In this document: in pieces, positions 26,941-37,777 of the stretch
Layout of the letters: each line of letters begins with the position of its first letter
Numbering within the stretch: position 1 is the first letter of the stretch
Assembly: GCA_963555705.1 (NCBI GenBank)
Contig: OY743171.1
Location: 28,328,852-28,392,851, forward strand
Source: Ligustrum vulgare
Lineage: Eukaryota > Streptophyta > Magnoliopsida > Lamiales > Oleaceae
Direction of reading: 5' to 3'
DNA length: 64,000 bases
Position numbers and translations under genes: made by a program
Notes under the pieces: model-generated
The model's input: only the letters and a program-made list of their open reading frames with translations
The model's database searches: none
What the model was told of the DNA's origin: nothing

Positions 26941-28301
26941 TTAATAAAAGTACAACCACGTGAAGAAAGACATTATTCAAACCACACAAGAGTTTTCAAA
27001 ACGTGTCAAAAGGGAATTGTATAAGAAATGATATGTGGGAGGAGAAGGATGGAGTCAAAATTATGGTCGAAGACGACCAAGGGATGCAATTTGAAATTGA
27101 AAACCCGCAAGTATTGTGAATCAATTTTTTTTCAATTAGAAATTGAGACTATTTTTTTTAGTATAATAAACCCTTAGGATTGGGAACTCCCTTTTCAGGA
27201 ATAATTTTGGGACTTCCACTTTTCTCTCCAATACACTTTGGACAATTGAAATGGTTCATTGGTAGAATAAGCTATGATAAAAATACCGAGAGAATGCACT
27301 ACTTAGAAAAAGTACAACTACGTGAAGAAAGACATTATTCATACCAGAAAAGACTGCAGGAACATGTTAAAAATGGCATTATAAAAGTAATGATATGTGG
27401 GAAGAAGGTTGGAGGAAAAATTATGGTCGACGAAGACCAGGGGATGCAATTTTTGAGTCAGATTTTTTAAGTTAGAGATTGAGACTCTTTTTTTGAGTAG
27501 AAACCCTTTGGATTTGGAATTCTGTTTTGAAGAATAGTTTGGGGCTTTCAGTGTTCCTTTCAATGCAATTTAGACAATTGAAATCGTTCGTTGGTAGAAT
27601 AAGCTATGATTAAGACACCAAGAGAATAATGCACTACTTAATAAAAGTACAACCACGTGAAGAAAGACATTATTCAAACCACACAAGAGTTTTCAAAACG
27701 TGTCAAAAGGGCATTGTATAAGAAATGATATGTGGGAAGAGAAGGATGTAGTCAAAATTATGGTCGAAGACGACCAAGGGATGCAATTTGAAATTGAAAA
27801 CCCGCAAGTATTGTGAATCAATTTTTTTTCAATTAGAAATTAAGACTATTTTTTTTAGTATAATAAACCCTTAGGATTGGGAACTCCCTTTTCAGGAATA
27901 ATTTTGGGACTTCCACTGTTCTCTCCAATACACTTTGGACAATTGAAATGGTTCATTGGTAGAATAAGCTATGATAAAAACACTTAGAGAATGTGATGTG
28001 ATCCGTTATGGGGATCACCAAGAACACGCGGAATTAAACGCCGGAAAGCTCTAAAGTCCAAGATAGTAGACGGTAACAATGCAACCCCGACCTCACGACG
28101 CAAGAACTATGGGTATATTAAACCCAAAACCCGTTACGATGCGGAGATAAGAACCACAAAGGGGGAACGCCACAAAGGTTGTCAAATCCTTTGATAAGTT
28201 TAATTTGTTCGACGAGAACACGAAGAAAATATAAGGGAATATCTCACCTTCAATATCATTAATCTCAAGATAAAAGTTGTGTTTTACAATGCTGAATAAA
28301 G

Positions 28302-28313
28302 CCATATATATAG
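28302..28313 (-). promoter_or_regulatory. TATA-like box in the element 1 LTR
   Basis: The minus strand reads CTATATATATGG at this site, in the LTR downstream of the pol end and palindrome array. That is where a U3 promoter would lie. Transcription has not been shown. Confidence 0.45.
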
Positions 28314-28408
28314 GCAAAGAAAAATAAAGCAACTAAAAATAAACTAGAATTCAACCTAAACTAAAAAGCTAAAAACGCGTAACATTAACTTAAAATTCGG
28401 AACTTAAG

Positions 28409-28672
28409 TTACGGCCGTGAAAACGACATTTACGGCCGTAATCACGCTACGGATTAAAAATGGACAACATGTGTTACGGCCGTGAAAATGACCTTTACGG
28501 CCGTAATCAATATTCTGAATTAAAACTACTAAACTTGTTACGGCCGTGAAATAGAGGGTTACGGCCGTAAGTCCTCTTCTGCCTAATTTCGCCATTGTAG
28601 TGTTACGGCCGTAATTTTGGCTTTACGGCCGTGAATCCGTTACGGCCGTAATATCAGGCTTTACGACCGTGA
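28409..28672 (-). repeat. Palindrome array TTACGGCCGTAA/TGA in the element 1 LTR, period about 65 bp
   Basis: Ten copies of TTACGGCCGT(A/G)A or a one-base variant start at 28409, 28430, 28474, 28495, 28538, 28559, 28603, 28623, 28640 and 28661. Members of a pair are 20-21 bp apart and pairs repeat every 64-65 bp. The core ACGGCCGT is a perfect palindrome with two CpGs, in otherwise AT-rich DNA. Possible roles are a protein-binding enhancer or a methylation target. Both are inference. Confidence 0.85.
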
Positions 28673-31255
28673 TTCCATTGCTGCCCAATTTCTTGTTCTT
28701 CCTTGATCCCAATGTATTGCAATAACTTTGGCTCCTCTTCCACATTGTTATGCAATGTAAATGAAGTCTTTGCACTAGAGCACTCGTCCATCCACGCTTG
28801 CATGAATCCTTGCATTGCCTGCTTGATTCTTTTGGCTCTTTGTCTCGTTATTGGTCCTACGGGCACGTGCAACGGGTCAATGTTCTTCGAGCCACTCCGG
28901 AACTCATCATCCCCTCCCCGTTGAAAAGGATTCGTCCTCGAATCATCACCTGCATCAAACAGAGAAAGATCAGCAACATTAAATGACGCAGACACATTAT
29001 ACTCACCTGGAAGATCGAGCTTATATGCATTCTCATTTATCTTTTCAAGGATCTGAAAAGGTCCATCGCCTCTTGGCTGCAACTTAGACTTTCTTAGGGT
29101 TGGGAATCGCTCCTTTCGCAAGTGCACCCAAACCCAATCACCTGGCTCGAACGTCACTTGCCTCCTACCTTTGTTGGCATGAGTCGCATAACGCTCATTT
29201 TTCTTTTCAATTTGTCCTTTCACCTTCTCATGAAGTTCTTTCACAAACTTAGCCTTTTTCGCCCCGTCCAAACTGCTCCGTTCATCTGCAGGTAAAGGAA
29301 TTAAATCAAGAGGAGTTAGCGGGTTGAAACCATAAACAACTTCGAAAGGTGAACATGAAGTAGTAGAATGCACAGATCGATTATAAGCAAATTCCACAAA
29401 TGGCAAACATTCCTCCCAACTTTTTAGATTCTTATTTATTATAGTGCGCAAAAGTTGGATTAATGTCCTATTAACTACCTCAGTTTGACCATCAGTTTGC
29501 GGGTGACATGTAGTAGAAAATAACAATTTAGTACCCATTTTTCCCCACAAGACTTTCCAAAAGTAGCTTAGGAACTTAACATCCCTATCAGACACAATAC
29601 TCCTAGGTACCCCATGGAGTCTTACAACTTCCCTAAAGAATAGGTCCGCTATGTTAGTTGCGTCATCAGTTTTATTACAAGGAATAAAATGCGCCATTTT
29701 GCTAAACCTGTCTACCACCACAAATATTGAGTCTTTACCTTTTTTTGTCCTAGGCAGACCTAACAAAAATCCATAGATATATCTACCCAAGGTTCATTAG
29801 GTACGGGCAAAGGTGTATACAAACCTTGTGGTAAGATTCTAGACTTAGATTGTTTACAAGTTATGCATCTTCCACAAACATGGTGAACATCCCTTTTCAT
29901 TTTAGGCCAGTAAAAATGCTCTTGTAAAGTTTCTAACGTCTTAAGAACACCAAAGTGTCCCATTAACCCCCCACCATGAGCCTCACGCACTAGCAATTCA
30001 CGCATAGAACAATTAGGCACACAAAGTTTACTTTCCCTAAACAAATAGCCTTCATGCCTATAAAATTTATCAATTGCACCTTTTTCACATGAAGCATAAA
30101 TGGTAGAAAAATCAGGGTCATTACCATATATACCTTTTATATACTCGAACCCAAGCAACTTCGCATTTAAAGAAGTTAAGAGAACATACCTGTGAGAAAG
30201 GGCATCTGCTACCACATTCTCCTTACCTTGCTTATAGCGAATGACATATGGAAAGGTCTCAATGAATTCTATCCAACGGGCGTGTCGTTTGTTTAGTTTA
30301 CCTTGTCCCTTGAGGTGTTTCAGTGACTCGTGGTCAGTGTGTATAACGAATTCCTTTGGCCACAGATAGTGCTGCCATGTTTCCAAGGCACGAACAAGAG
30401 CATAAAGCTCCTTGTCGTAGGTAGGATAATTCAAGACTGCCCCACTCAGCTTTTCACTGAAAAATGCAATCGGTCTTTTTTCCTGCATAAGAACAGCTCC
30501 AATACCTATTCCTGATGCATCACATTCAATCTCAAAGGTTTGGTTAAAGTTAGGTAAAGCTAAAACCGGTGCAGAACATAACCTATCCTTAAGCATTTTA
30601 AAAGCATTTTCTTGTGCTTCCCCCCAATGGAATCCTACACTTTTCTTGACTATTTCTGTTAGTGGTGCTGCAAGTGTGCTAAAATCTTTAACAAACCTCC
30701 TATAAAACCCAGCCAACCCGTGGAAGCTCCTAACCTCCGTAATACTTTTGGGAGTTGGCCATTCTTTAATAGCACGAATTTTCTCCTCACCTACCTCAAC
30801 ACCATTAGAACTAACGACAAAGCCAAGAAAAATTACCTTTTCCATGCAAAAAGTACACTTTTTAAAATTAGCATATAGTTTTTCAGTTTTTAAAACTTCC
30901 AAAACAGATCTTAAATGTTCAATGTGATCACCTAAGTTCTTACTATATACTAAAATGTCATCAAAGTATACCACGACAAATTTACCAATGTAAGCACGCA
31001 AGACATGATTCATTAATCTCATAAAAGTGCTAGGTGCATTTGAGAGGCCGAACGGCATAACCATCCATTCATATAAACCATATTTGGTTTTGAAGGCGGT
31101 TTTCCATTCATCACCTTCCTTCATACGAATTTGGTGATAACCACTCTTAAGGTCTATTTTACTAAAAATACTAGCACCATAAAGTTCATCAAGCATGTCA
31201 TCAAGTCTAGGTATGGGATGGCGATACTTTACCGTAATATTGTTGACTGCCGTTC
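28654..31255 (-). pseudogene. pol: Element 1 pol fragment (RT, RNase H, integrase), frameshifted
   Basis: The 3' half of a gag-pol, homologous to element 2 and diverged from it. Reading on the minus strand from 31255: reverse transcriptase with intact YFDD (near 30969), RNase H with ECDASG and TDHES, zinc-binding [10 protein letters not shown]…CxxC, and integrase. About one base is missing near 29761-29772, at the first integrase aspartate (SMDF). This splits the reading into an upstream frame ending at 29760 and a downstream frame of 378 codons ending at 28654. Gag, protease and the RT start are absent because the fragment is cut at 31255 by the element 2 LTR. An apparent start at 31292 is only LTR sequence read in frame. 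Not functional as it stands. Confidence 0.88.
28910..28919 (-). promoter_or_regulatory. Polypurine tract of element 1
   Basis: The minus strand reads GGGGAGGGGA immediately before the LTR start TGATGAG. This is the expected plus-strand primer site. It lies within pol coding sequence, as in element 2. Confidence 0.75.
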
Positions 31256-32076
31256 GGGGAATCACGGGATCTCGCGGAAATTGAATTAACACTTGGAAAG
31301 TTCCAAATCCAGATTAATTGACGATAACAATATGACTCGACACTCACGACTCAAGAACCAAGGATGTATCAAATCCAAGACCCGTTAAGATGCGGAATGA
31401 AGAACCATAAAGGGGTGAACGCCACAAAGGTTGTCAAATCCTTTGATAAGTTCAAGGGGTTCAATCAAGAATGAAGAAGAACAGGGATAAACTCACCTAA
31501 TTCAAGCAATCTCATTAATCATAAAAGTTGTATTGTTTACAATGACCAAGAAAAGGTAATATAGTCCAAAAACGCGTCCAAAAATAACCTAGCCGCAAAA
31601 TACCTAAATTAATATGCGGCGCATTTTTACGGTCATAACATATGGGTTTACGGCCGTAATTGACCCTCGGGTCTAAAACTGTTTTCATCACTTACGGCCG
31701 TGACATTGGTGCTTACGGCCGTAAGTCAGCTTCTGAATAAAAACCCGCATAACTCTTTTACGGCCGTAAATTGATTGTTACGGCCGTGCGATAGCAAAGT
31801 TACGGCCGTAACTCCGAACATTACGGCCGTAAAAGACCCTCTGACTTGTTTTCTCCTTGTTCTTTGACCCAAATGCCTTGCAATGCTTTTGGCGCACCTC
31901 CCATATTATCATGCATTGAAAATGGAGTCTTTGACCATGCATTCGAATATTCATCCACCCAAGCTTGCATAAATCCCTGCATTGCTTGCTTGATCTTCTT
32001 AGCCCTCAGCCTCGTTATTGGTCCCACTGGTACATGCAACGGGTCCTTACTCGTATGGTCACTCAGGTACTCATCA
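31256..32076 (-). repeat. Element 2 3' LTR, lacking its outer 16 bp
   Basis: Matches the LTR at 37407-38227 with about three mismatches by eye in 821 bp. The outer 16 bp present at 37391-37406 are missing here, and element 1 pol abuts directly at 31255. The inner end, CATCA at 32072-32076, is followed by a polypurine-tract complement. It contains the end of the gag-pol frame and the palindrome array. The missing terminus means the junction with element 1 is not a clean integrase product. Confidence 0.88.
31627..31832 (-). repeat. Palindrome array in the element 2 3' LTR
   Basis: Eight copies of TTACGGCCGTAA or near variants start at 31627, 31648, 31692, 31713, 31758, 31778, 31800 and 31821. 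Pairs are about 21 bp apart with a period of about 65 bp, the same layout as in element 1 although the spacers differ. The gag-pol stop codon TAA is part of the copy at 31821. Confidence 0.87.
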
Positions 32077-35000
32077 TTCCCTCCCTGTTGAAAAGGATTC
32101 GTCCTCGAATCATCACCTGCATCAAACAAGGAGAGATCAGCAACGTTAAAAGTAGCAGATATATTAAACTCACCTGGGAGATCCAACTTATAAGCATTGT
32201 CATTGATTCTCTCAATGACTTGAAACGGCCCATCTCCTCTAGGCTGTAGCTTAGACTTCCGTTGTGCTGGAAATCGTTCCTTTCGCATGTGAACCCACAC
32301 CCAATCGCCTGGTTCAAAAACCACCTGCTTCCTACCCTTATTCGCATGGGACGCATAGTGCTCATTCCTCCTTTCTATTTGTAGCTTAACCTTTTCATGG
32401 AGTGACTTCACAAGCTCAGCTTTCTTCTTGCCATCTAAACTGTTCCTGTCATCTACAGGCAAAGGAATTAGGTCCAAAGGGGTTAGTGGATTGAAGCCAT
32501 ACACAATTTCAAAAGGAGAGTAAGTAGTAGTAGAATGTACAGTCCTGTTATATGCAAATTCCACAAAAGGTAAACATTCCTCCCAACTCTTCAAATTTTT
32601 ATTTATGACAACACGCAAGAGTTGTGTTAACGTCCTATTGACAACTTCTGTCTGACCATCCGTCTGAGGGTGGCATGTAGTGGAAAACAATAGTTTAGTA
32701 CCCATTTTCCCCCACAGGACCTTCCAGAAATAACTAAGGAATTTGACATCTCTGTCAGACACTATACTCCTAGGCACCCCATGTAGCCTGACAACATCCC
32801 TAAAGAATAAGTCTGCTATGTTCACGGCGTCATCAGTTTTATGGCAAGGGATGAAGTGTGCCATTTTACTAAACCTGTCCACCACCACAAAAATGGAATC
32901 CCGACCCTTCTTCGTCCTAGGCAAGCCTAAAACAAAATCCATGGATATATCTACCCAAGGCTCACTAGGAACAGGTAGAGGAGTGTACAAGCCATGTGGT
33001 AATACCTTAGACTTGGCCTGTTTACAAGTTATGCATTTATTACAAATTTGGTGAACATCCCGTTTCATCCTAGGCCAATAAAAATGTTCCTTCAACGTTT
33101 CCAATGTTTTTAAAACACCAAAGTGACCCATCAAACCACCCCCGTGAGCTTCACGTACTAACAACTCACGCATAGAACAGTTAGGCACACACAATTTATT
33201 TTCCCTAAACAAATAACCATCATGCCTATAAAATCTATCAAATGCTCCCTTTTCGCAAGAGACATAAATAGAGGAAAAATCATGATCGTTCGCATACAAA
33301 TCTCGAACATATTCAAATCCCAATAATTTAGCATTCAATGAATTAAGGAGCACATACCGTCTGGACAACGCATCTGCAACTATATTCTCCTTACCGTGTT
33401 TGTATTGAATGACATAAGGAAAAGTCTCCACAAACTCCATCCATCGGGCATGTCTTTTGTTCAACTTACCTTGCCCTTTGAGGTGCTTTAATGACTCGTG
33501 ATCCGTGTGGATGACAAATTCTTTTGGCCAGAGGTAATGCTGCCAAGTCTCCAATGCCCTGACAAGAGCATAAAGCTCCTTATCATACGTTGGATAGTTC
33601 AACGCTGCCCCGCTCAGCTTTTCACTGAAATAAGCTATCGGTCTCTTTTCCTGCATAAGAACAGCTCCAATCCCTATTCCTGATGCATCACATTCAATCT
33701 CGAAGGTTTGGTTAAAATTAGGTAATGCTAAAACTGGTGCAGAACATAAGGCATCTTTAAGCAACGCAAAGGCATTTTCCTGTTCCTCCCCCCAACGGAA
33801 ACCCACACTCTTTTTAATTACCTCAGTGAGTGGTGTGGCGATTGTACTGAAATCTTTCACAAACCTCCTATAAAAACTTGCTAACCCATGAAAACTCCTT
33901 ACCTCAGTTACACTCTTTGGTGTTGGCCATTCCCTAATAGCTCGGATTTTCTCCTCATCAACCGCAATACCATCCTTACCAACAACATAACCAAGGAATA
34001 TGACCTTATCGATGCAAAATGTACACTTTTTAAAGTTAGCATACAAATTTTCAGTGCGTAAAACCTCAAGTACAAACCTCAAATGCCTAACATGCTCTTC
34101 TACATTCTTACTATAAATTAAAATGTCATCAAAATACACGACCACAAACTTACCAATGAAAGCTCGTAAAACATGGTTCATCAACCTCATGAATGTACTA
34201 GGTGCATTGGTGAGACCAAACGGCATAACTAACCATTCATAAAGCCCATATTTGGTCTTGAATGCAGTTTTCCATTCGTCCCCCTCTTTCATGCGTATTT
34301 GGTGATATCCACTTTTAAGGTCAATTTTACTAAAGACGCATGAACCATACAATTCATCAAGCATGTCATCTAACCTAGGTATAGGATGGCAATACTTTAC
34401 CGTGATATTGTTGATGGCCCTACAATCCACGCACATCCTCCAGGTTCCATCCTTCTTGGGCACCAATAAGACCGGCACCGCACATGGGCTCATGCTTTCT
34501 CGAACGTAGCCCTTGCTCAACAACTCGTCAACTTGCCGCTGAAGCTCCTTTGTTTCCTCCGGATTGCTTCTATAGGAAGGCCTATTTGGAATGACAGCTC
34601 CCGGTGCAAAATCAATCTGGTGCTCGATGCCCCGAATGGGCGGTAGCCCACTGGGTATGTCTTCCGGGAATACATCTTCAAATTCCTGTAAAAGAGAAAC
34701 AGCTAAATGGGGGAGGGAAGAGTTAGTGTCACCGAGTGCAAGGAAGGAGTCCTTGTACATTAGTAAGACCACTGGTTGGTGGTCAAGGGCAGCTCTTTTG
34801 ATATCACTCTTTTTGGCTAGGAAGCTCACCTTGGTTTTCTCTCCTCTTTCTTTTCTGGCACTCGTCACTCGCTCTCCTTTTTCTGAGGTGGAACCCTCAA
34901 CTCTCTGCTTTTCTCTCAGCACTCCTTTTTCTGGGATCGTGGTCCCAACCCTCTTTTGAACACTCAGCTCTCCTTTTTCTGGGATCGGGGTCCCAACTCT

Positions 35001-36749
35001 CTTTATCCTCTCTTCCTCACTTTTTAGTTTCAGCTGATCCTCATAAACTTGCTGTGGAGTTAATGGCATAAGTCGAATGCTTTTCCCATCCTTCGTAAAA
35101 CTGTATCTATTTTTGTACCCGTCATGTACCACCCTCCTGTCATATTGCCATGCTCGACCCAACAGGATGTGTCCAGCATGCATTGGAACCACATCACAAA
35201 TTAACTCATCCTCGTATTTCCCGATAGAAAGGTTGATTAACACCTGCTTGTTTACTTTTATCTCACCGGACTCATTCAGCCACTGTAATTTATAAGGTCT
35301 AGGGTGTTTGATAATAGGTAAACACAATTTCTCAACAAGAGTGGTACTAACCACGTTGGTACAACTCCCCCCATCAATGATCAAACTACATACTTTATTA
35401 TTAACAAAGCACCTAGTATGGAATATGTTTTCCCTTTGCTCACCCGATTCCTCCACCTTAATTTGGGTACTAAGGGCACGCCTAGTAATAAGGGATTGAG
35501 CTACCGCATAATCTCCATCATCACAATCACTAGCTTCTTCTAAGGCAGGCATACCCCTAAACTCATCATCATCCTCAACCTCATCCTCCGACACCACCAC
35601 CCCATTTCGCACAAGCATTATTTTCTTGTTCGGGCATTGTGATGCAATGTGTCCGATCCCCATACACCTAAAACACTTGATGTCCCTACTCCTGGGAGGT
35701 TGAAAGTTAGAAGCGGGGTTACCTTTATTGGTAGACTCCTCTCGAGCCTTTGGTGGTTCTGACTTCCCCTTTTGAGCAGCTCCTTCATTTTTGTTATTTC
35801 CACCCCACGTAGGTTTCCAAGGAGTGGAACCCGACGAGTACTTCGCTGTTCCTTTCCTCTTCAGCTGCCTCTCCACCTTCATCGCCATGTGCAACATCTC
35901 CTCCAGTTCAACATAATGTTGCAGTTCTATTACATTTGCAATGTCCCTGTTCAAACCACTCAAAAATCTGGCCATTGTGGCCTCCGGATCCTCCTCAATA
36001 TTCGCTCGGATCATAGCAATCTCCATCTCTTTATGGTATTCCTCTACACTCTTCGAACCCTGAGACAAAGTTTGGAGTTTCTGGTACAAGTCCCTATAGT
36101 AATGGTTGGGCACGAACCTTTTTCTCATCAAACCCTTCAACTCGTTCCAGGCCTCAACAGGTTGCTCACGGTTCCTCCTCCTACTAGTCACTAATTGATC
36201 CCACCACACAAGTGCATAATCTGCGAACTCTATAACGGCTAACTTCACCTTCTTTTCCTCCGAGTAGTTATGGCACTCAAAAATTAGTTCGACCTTCTTC
36301 TCCCACTCAAGGTACACCTCCGGATCACTTTTGCCCTGGAAAGCTGGTATAGACATTTTAATGTTTCCCAGGCTTCTATCCATCCCATCATCATCCCTAT
36401 ATTCACGCCTATTGCCCCTTCCACGCCGACCACCTCGGCCTCTTCTCCTACCCAAACTAGCCACTGACACATTTCCACTATCATCATCAACACTATCACC
36501 TATCTCAACATCATCATCATCCCAATCTCTATTTCTAGGATTACGGTCATACCTTTGCGGCCTCCGGATATTAGGAGCCGTGCGCGGCTGCTCTCTATGT
36601 AGTTGGGCAATATCCGCACTATTCGTGTCCACAGAGTTTTTAATTTCCCCCAACCTCGCATCCAACTTCTCGAATCGTTTTTCCAACATTGCAAGAAAGT
36701 GGAACTGTTGGTTATCCTCCCCTGTCGATGATGCGTCTTTCTGTGACAT
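31821..36749 (-). CDS. gag-pol: Element 2 gag-pol polyprotein, uninterrupted, 1642 aa
   Basis: Encodes capsid and replication enzymes of a Ty3/gypsy retrotransposon in one frame. Order: Gag with a retrotransposon capsid domain (about residues 140-310, including WEKKVELIF and YALVWWDQL); CCHC zinc knuckle (C359-C372); protease with D459 in LIIDGGS; reverse transcriptase with YFDD at 872-875; RNase H with D1021 in ECDASG; HHCC zinc domain; integrase with D1271, D1332 and E1368 (the last two separated by 35 residues); then a GPF/GPY-type module and a C-terminal tail. No canonical chromodomain was seen. Residues from about 1558 on are encoded in the 3' LTR, which fits CRM-type elements. The ATG at 36749 follows the leader and PBS and precedes [10 protein letters not shown], so the start is well placed. 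No stop or frameshift interrupts it and all catalytic residues are present, so it looks recently active. Confidence 0.95.
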   Translation of the reverse strand: MSQKDASSTGEDNQQFHFLAMLEKRFEKLDARLGEIKNSVDTNSADIAQLHREQPRTAPNIRRPQRYDRNPRNRDWDDDDVEIGDSVDDDSGNVSVASLGRRRGRGGRRGRGNRREYRDDDGMDRSLGNIKMSIPAFQGKSDPEVYLEWEKKVELIFECHNYSEEKKVKLAVIEFADYALVWWDQLVTSRRRNREQPVEAWNELKGLMRKRFVPNHYYRDLYQKLQTLSQGSKSVEEYHKEMEIAMIRANIEEDPEATMARFLSGLNRDIANVIELQHYVELEEMLHMAMKVERQLKRKGTAKYSSGSTPWKPTWGGNNKNEGAAQKGKSEPPKAREESTNKGNPASNFQPPRSRDIKCFRCMGIGHIASQCPNKKIMLVRNGVVVSEDEVEDDDEFRGMPALEEASDCDDGDYAVAQSLITRRALSTQIKVEESGEQRENIFHTRCFVNNKVCSLIIDGGSCTNVVSTTLVEKLCLPIIKHPRPYKLQWLNESGEIKVNKQVLINLSIGKYEDELICDVVPMHAGHILLGRAWQYDRRVVHDGYKNRYSFTKDGKSIRLMPLTPQQVYEDQLKLKSEEERIKRVGTPIPEKGELSVQKRVGTTIPEKGVLREKQRVEGSTSEKGERVTSARKERGEKTKVSFLAKKSDIKRAALDHQPVVLLMYKDSFLALGDTNSSLPHLAVSLLQEFEDVFPEDIPSGLPPIRGIEHQIDFAPGAVIPNRPSYRSNPEETKELQRQVDELLSKGYVRESMSPCAVPVLLVPKKDGTWRMCVDCRAINNITVKYCHPIPRLDDMLDELYGSCVFSKIDLKSGYHQIRMKEGDEWKTAFKTKYGLYEWLVMPFGLTNAPSTFMRLMNHVLRAFIGKFVVVYFDDILIYSKNVEEHVRHLRFVLEVLRTENLYANFKKCTFCIDKVIFLGYVVGKDGIAVDEEKIRAIREWPTPKSVTEVRSFHGLASFYRRFVKDFSTIATPLTEVIKKSVGFRWGEEQENAFALLKDALCSAPVLALPNFNQTFEIECDASGIGIGAVLMQEKRPIAYFSEKLSGAALNYPTYDKELYALVRALETWQHYLWPKEFVIHTDHESLKHLKGQGKLNKRHARWMEFVETFPYVIQYKHGKENIVADALSRRYVLLNSLNAKLLGFEYVRDLYANDHDFSSIYVSCEKGAFDRFYRHDGYLFRENKLCVPNCSMRELLVREAHGGGLMGHFGVLKTLETLKEHFYWPRMKRDVHQICNKCITCKQAKSKVLPHGLYTPLPVPSEPWVDISMDFVLGLPRTKKGRDSIFVVVDRFSKMAHFIPCHKTDDAVNIADLFFRDVVRLHGVPRSIVSDRDVKFLSYFWKVLWGKMGTKLLFSTTCHPQTDGQTEVVNRTLTQLLRVVINKNLKSWEECLPFVEFAYNRTVHSTTTYSPFEIVYGFNPLTPLDLIPLPVDDRNSLDGKKKAELVKSLHEKVKLQIERRNEHYASHANKGRKQVVFEPGDWVWVHMRKERFPAQRKSKLQPRGDGPFQVIERINDNAYKLDLPGEFNISATFNVADLSLFDAGDDSRTNPFQQGGNDEYLSDHTSKDPLHVPVGPITRLRAKKIKQAMQGFMQAWVDEYSNAWSKTPFSMHDNMGGAPKALQGIWVKEQGENKSEGLLRP
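32077..32086 (-). promoter_or_regulatory. Polypurine tract of element 2
   Basis: The minus strand reads AGGGAGGGAA directly before the LTR start TGATGAG. It sits inside the gag-pol frame near residue 1555, so the primer site and coding overlap. Confidence 0.75.
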
Positions 36750-37376
36750 GGTTAGTGATCAAAAGAAAAGAAAAGAAAATATATAAATAATTTTCAAGAA
36801 AATATATCCTCACGTGTTTAGCACTCGTGTATCACTCTATTCGGCTTTTTTCCTCTATTGATCTCACAACTCTGCCTTTTTCCTCTCTATCCCTTTCCTC
36901 AAGCTCTCAACGAACCCACCAAACTAGTCACAGACTTGGTCCTTGTGGAATTAACCCAAGGTGCAAGACATAACAGATGAAAAGAAGATTTGATGGAATA
37001 TTGGACTCAAGAAACTGATGTAACGGAATGAACGAATTTGCAGGTAGTGATGGATGACGAAACTACTATGAATGTGGGAAAATTAAAAGGTATCAAGAAA
37101 GGTCTTCTTGACTATGGAATGATGTTAATGATCTTGCTCTTCAATAATAATACCCCCTTTTTTTTTTTTTTTTTTTTTTGTGCTAATCAAGAACAATCAA
37201 TAATGACAAAAATTGAAACTAGACCAATCTTGAAATAGTGAAGAATTTCAAGAAACCCAAGAATCTACTATTGTTTCAACGATGGCTCAAGAACAATGAA
37301 ATCTAATGAAGAAAGAAAGAAAAAAAAAAAAATGAAACAAAACAAGAATTATATCAAAACCTGGATTTAGAGCCAA
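36750..37376 (-). other. Element 2 5' leader (untranslated)
   Basis: About 630 bp between the PBS and the gag start with no convincing gene. On the plus strand it holds a run of about 23 T (near 37158-37180), read as A on the element's sense strand, and short A-rich runs near 37321. It presumably contains packaging and dimerisation signals, but none can be identified by eye. Confidence 0.8.
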
Positions 37377-37388
37377 GCTCTGATACCA
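37377..37388 (-). promoter_or_regulatory. Primer-binding site for initiator Met tRNA
   Basis: The minus strand reads TGGTATCAGAGC, the usual plant retrotransposon match to the 3' end of tRNA-Met(i). It starts two bases after the LTR end at 37391. This fixes the orientation of element 2 and the edge of its 5' LTR. Confidence 0.93.
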
Positions 37389-37707
37389 AATGATGTGATT
37401 CTTGTTGGGGAATCACGGGATCTCGCGGAAATTGAATTAACACTTGGAAAGTTCCAAATCCAGATTAATTGACGATAACAATATGACCCGACACTCACGA
37501 CTCAAGAACCAAGGATGTATCAAATCCAAGACCCGTTAAGATGCGGAATGAAGAACCATAAAGGGGTGAACGCCACAAAGGTTGTCAAATCCTTTGATAA
37601 GTTCAAGGGGTTCAATCAAGAACGAAGAAGAACAGGGATAAACTCACCTAATTCAAGCAATCTCATTAATCATAAAAGTTGTATTGTTTACAATGACCAA
37701 GAAAAGG

Positions 37708-37715
37708 TAATATAG
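37708..37715 (-). promoter_or_regulatory. Possible TATA box of the element 2 5' LTR
   Basis: The minus strand reads CTATATTA at this position, between the palindrome array and the LTR end. It is weaker than the site in element 1. The equivalent in the other LTR is near 31557-31564. Confidence 0.35.
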
Positions 37716-37777
37716 TCCAAAAACGCGTCCAAAAATAACCTAGCCGCAAAATACCTAAATTAATATGCGGCGCATTT

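Larger units (their letters stand above)
1..27993 (+). repeat. Left satellite array with ABC higher-order repeats, mostly 1191-bp type
   Basis: About 28 kb of uninterrupted head-to-tail satellite, already in progress at base 1. Monomers were phased on the TTTTGGGAC / TTTTGGGGC box. About 25 C-type monomers begin near 857, 1651, 2743, 3934, 5125, 6316, 7507, 8600, 9394, 10486, 12073, 13265, 14852, 16043, 17143, 18235, 19037, 20136, 21227, 22418, 23519, 24611, 25412, 26512 and 27209. Spacings of about 1191, 1091, 695, 1587 and 800 bp are sums of the monomer lengths A 363, B 396, C-long 432 and C-short 333. Copies differ at scattered positions by eye. The array is AT-rich with T8 to T16 runs. 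It stops abruptly at the retrotransposon LTR. I do not recognise the family. Confidence 0.97.
27994..28909 (-). repeat. Element 1 3' LTR
   Basis: The 916-bp LTR is bounded on the plus strand by TGATGTGATCC at 27994 and ACTCATCA ending at 28909, giving inverted termini TGATG/CATCA. It is followed by a polypurine-tract complement at 28910. Similar in layout to the element 2 LTRs but clearly diverged. It contains the last 85 or so codons of pol, the palindrome array and a TATA-like site. The five bases before it (27989-27993) are satellite and could be one half of a target duplication. The other half was not found. Confidence 0.85.

Noticed and set aside
1..27993. Bacterial or phage origin, or a novel defence system
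   Set aside because: No operon, ribosome-binding sites or bacterial genes. Everything fits plant satellite and retrotransposon DNA.
28409..28672. CRISPR-like array in the LTR (short repeats with regular spacers)
   Set aside because: The repeats are 12-bp palindromes in pairs, spacers are not unique foreign-like sequences of constant length, the context is a plant retrotransposon LTR, and there are no cas genes.
31256..31292. The apparent start at 31292 and N-terminus of the element 1 pol frame
   Set aside because: These codons are element 2 LTR sequence read through the junction. The real pol homology begins only at about 31255.
32743..33054. Plus-strand frames of 60-150 codons across the gag-pol region
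   Set aside because: They are reverse-strand shadows of a clearly conserved minus-strand polyprotein.
35373..35375. Protease motif DGGS in element 2 as a lesion (DSG or DTG expected)
   Set aside because: The aspartate is kept, and DGGS with a following CTN segment is, as I recall, common in plant elements of this type, so it is not taken as inactivation.
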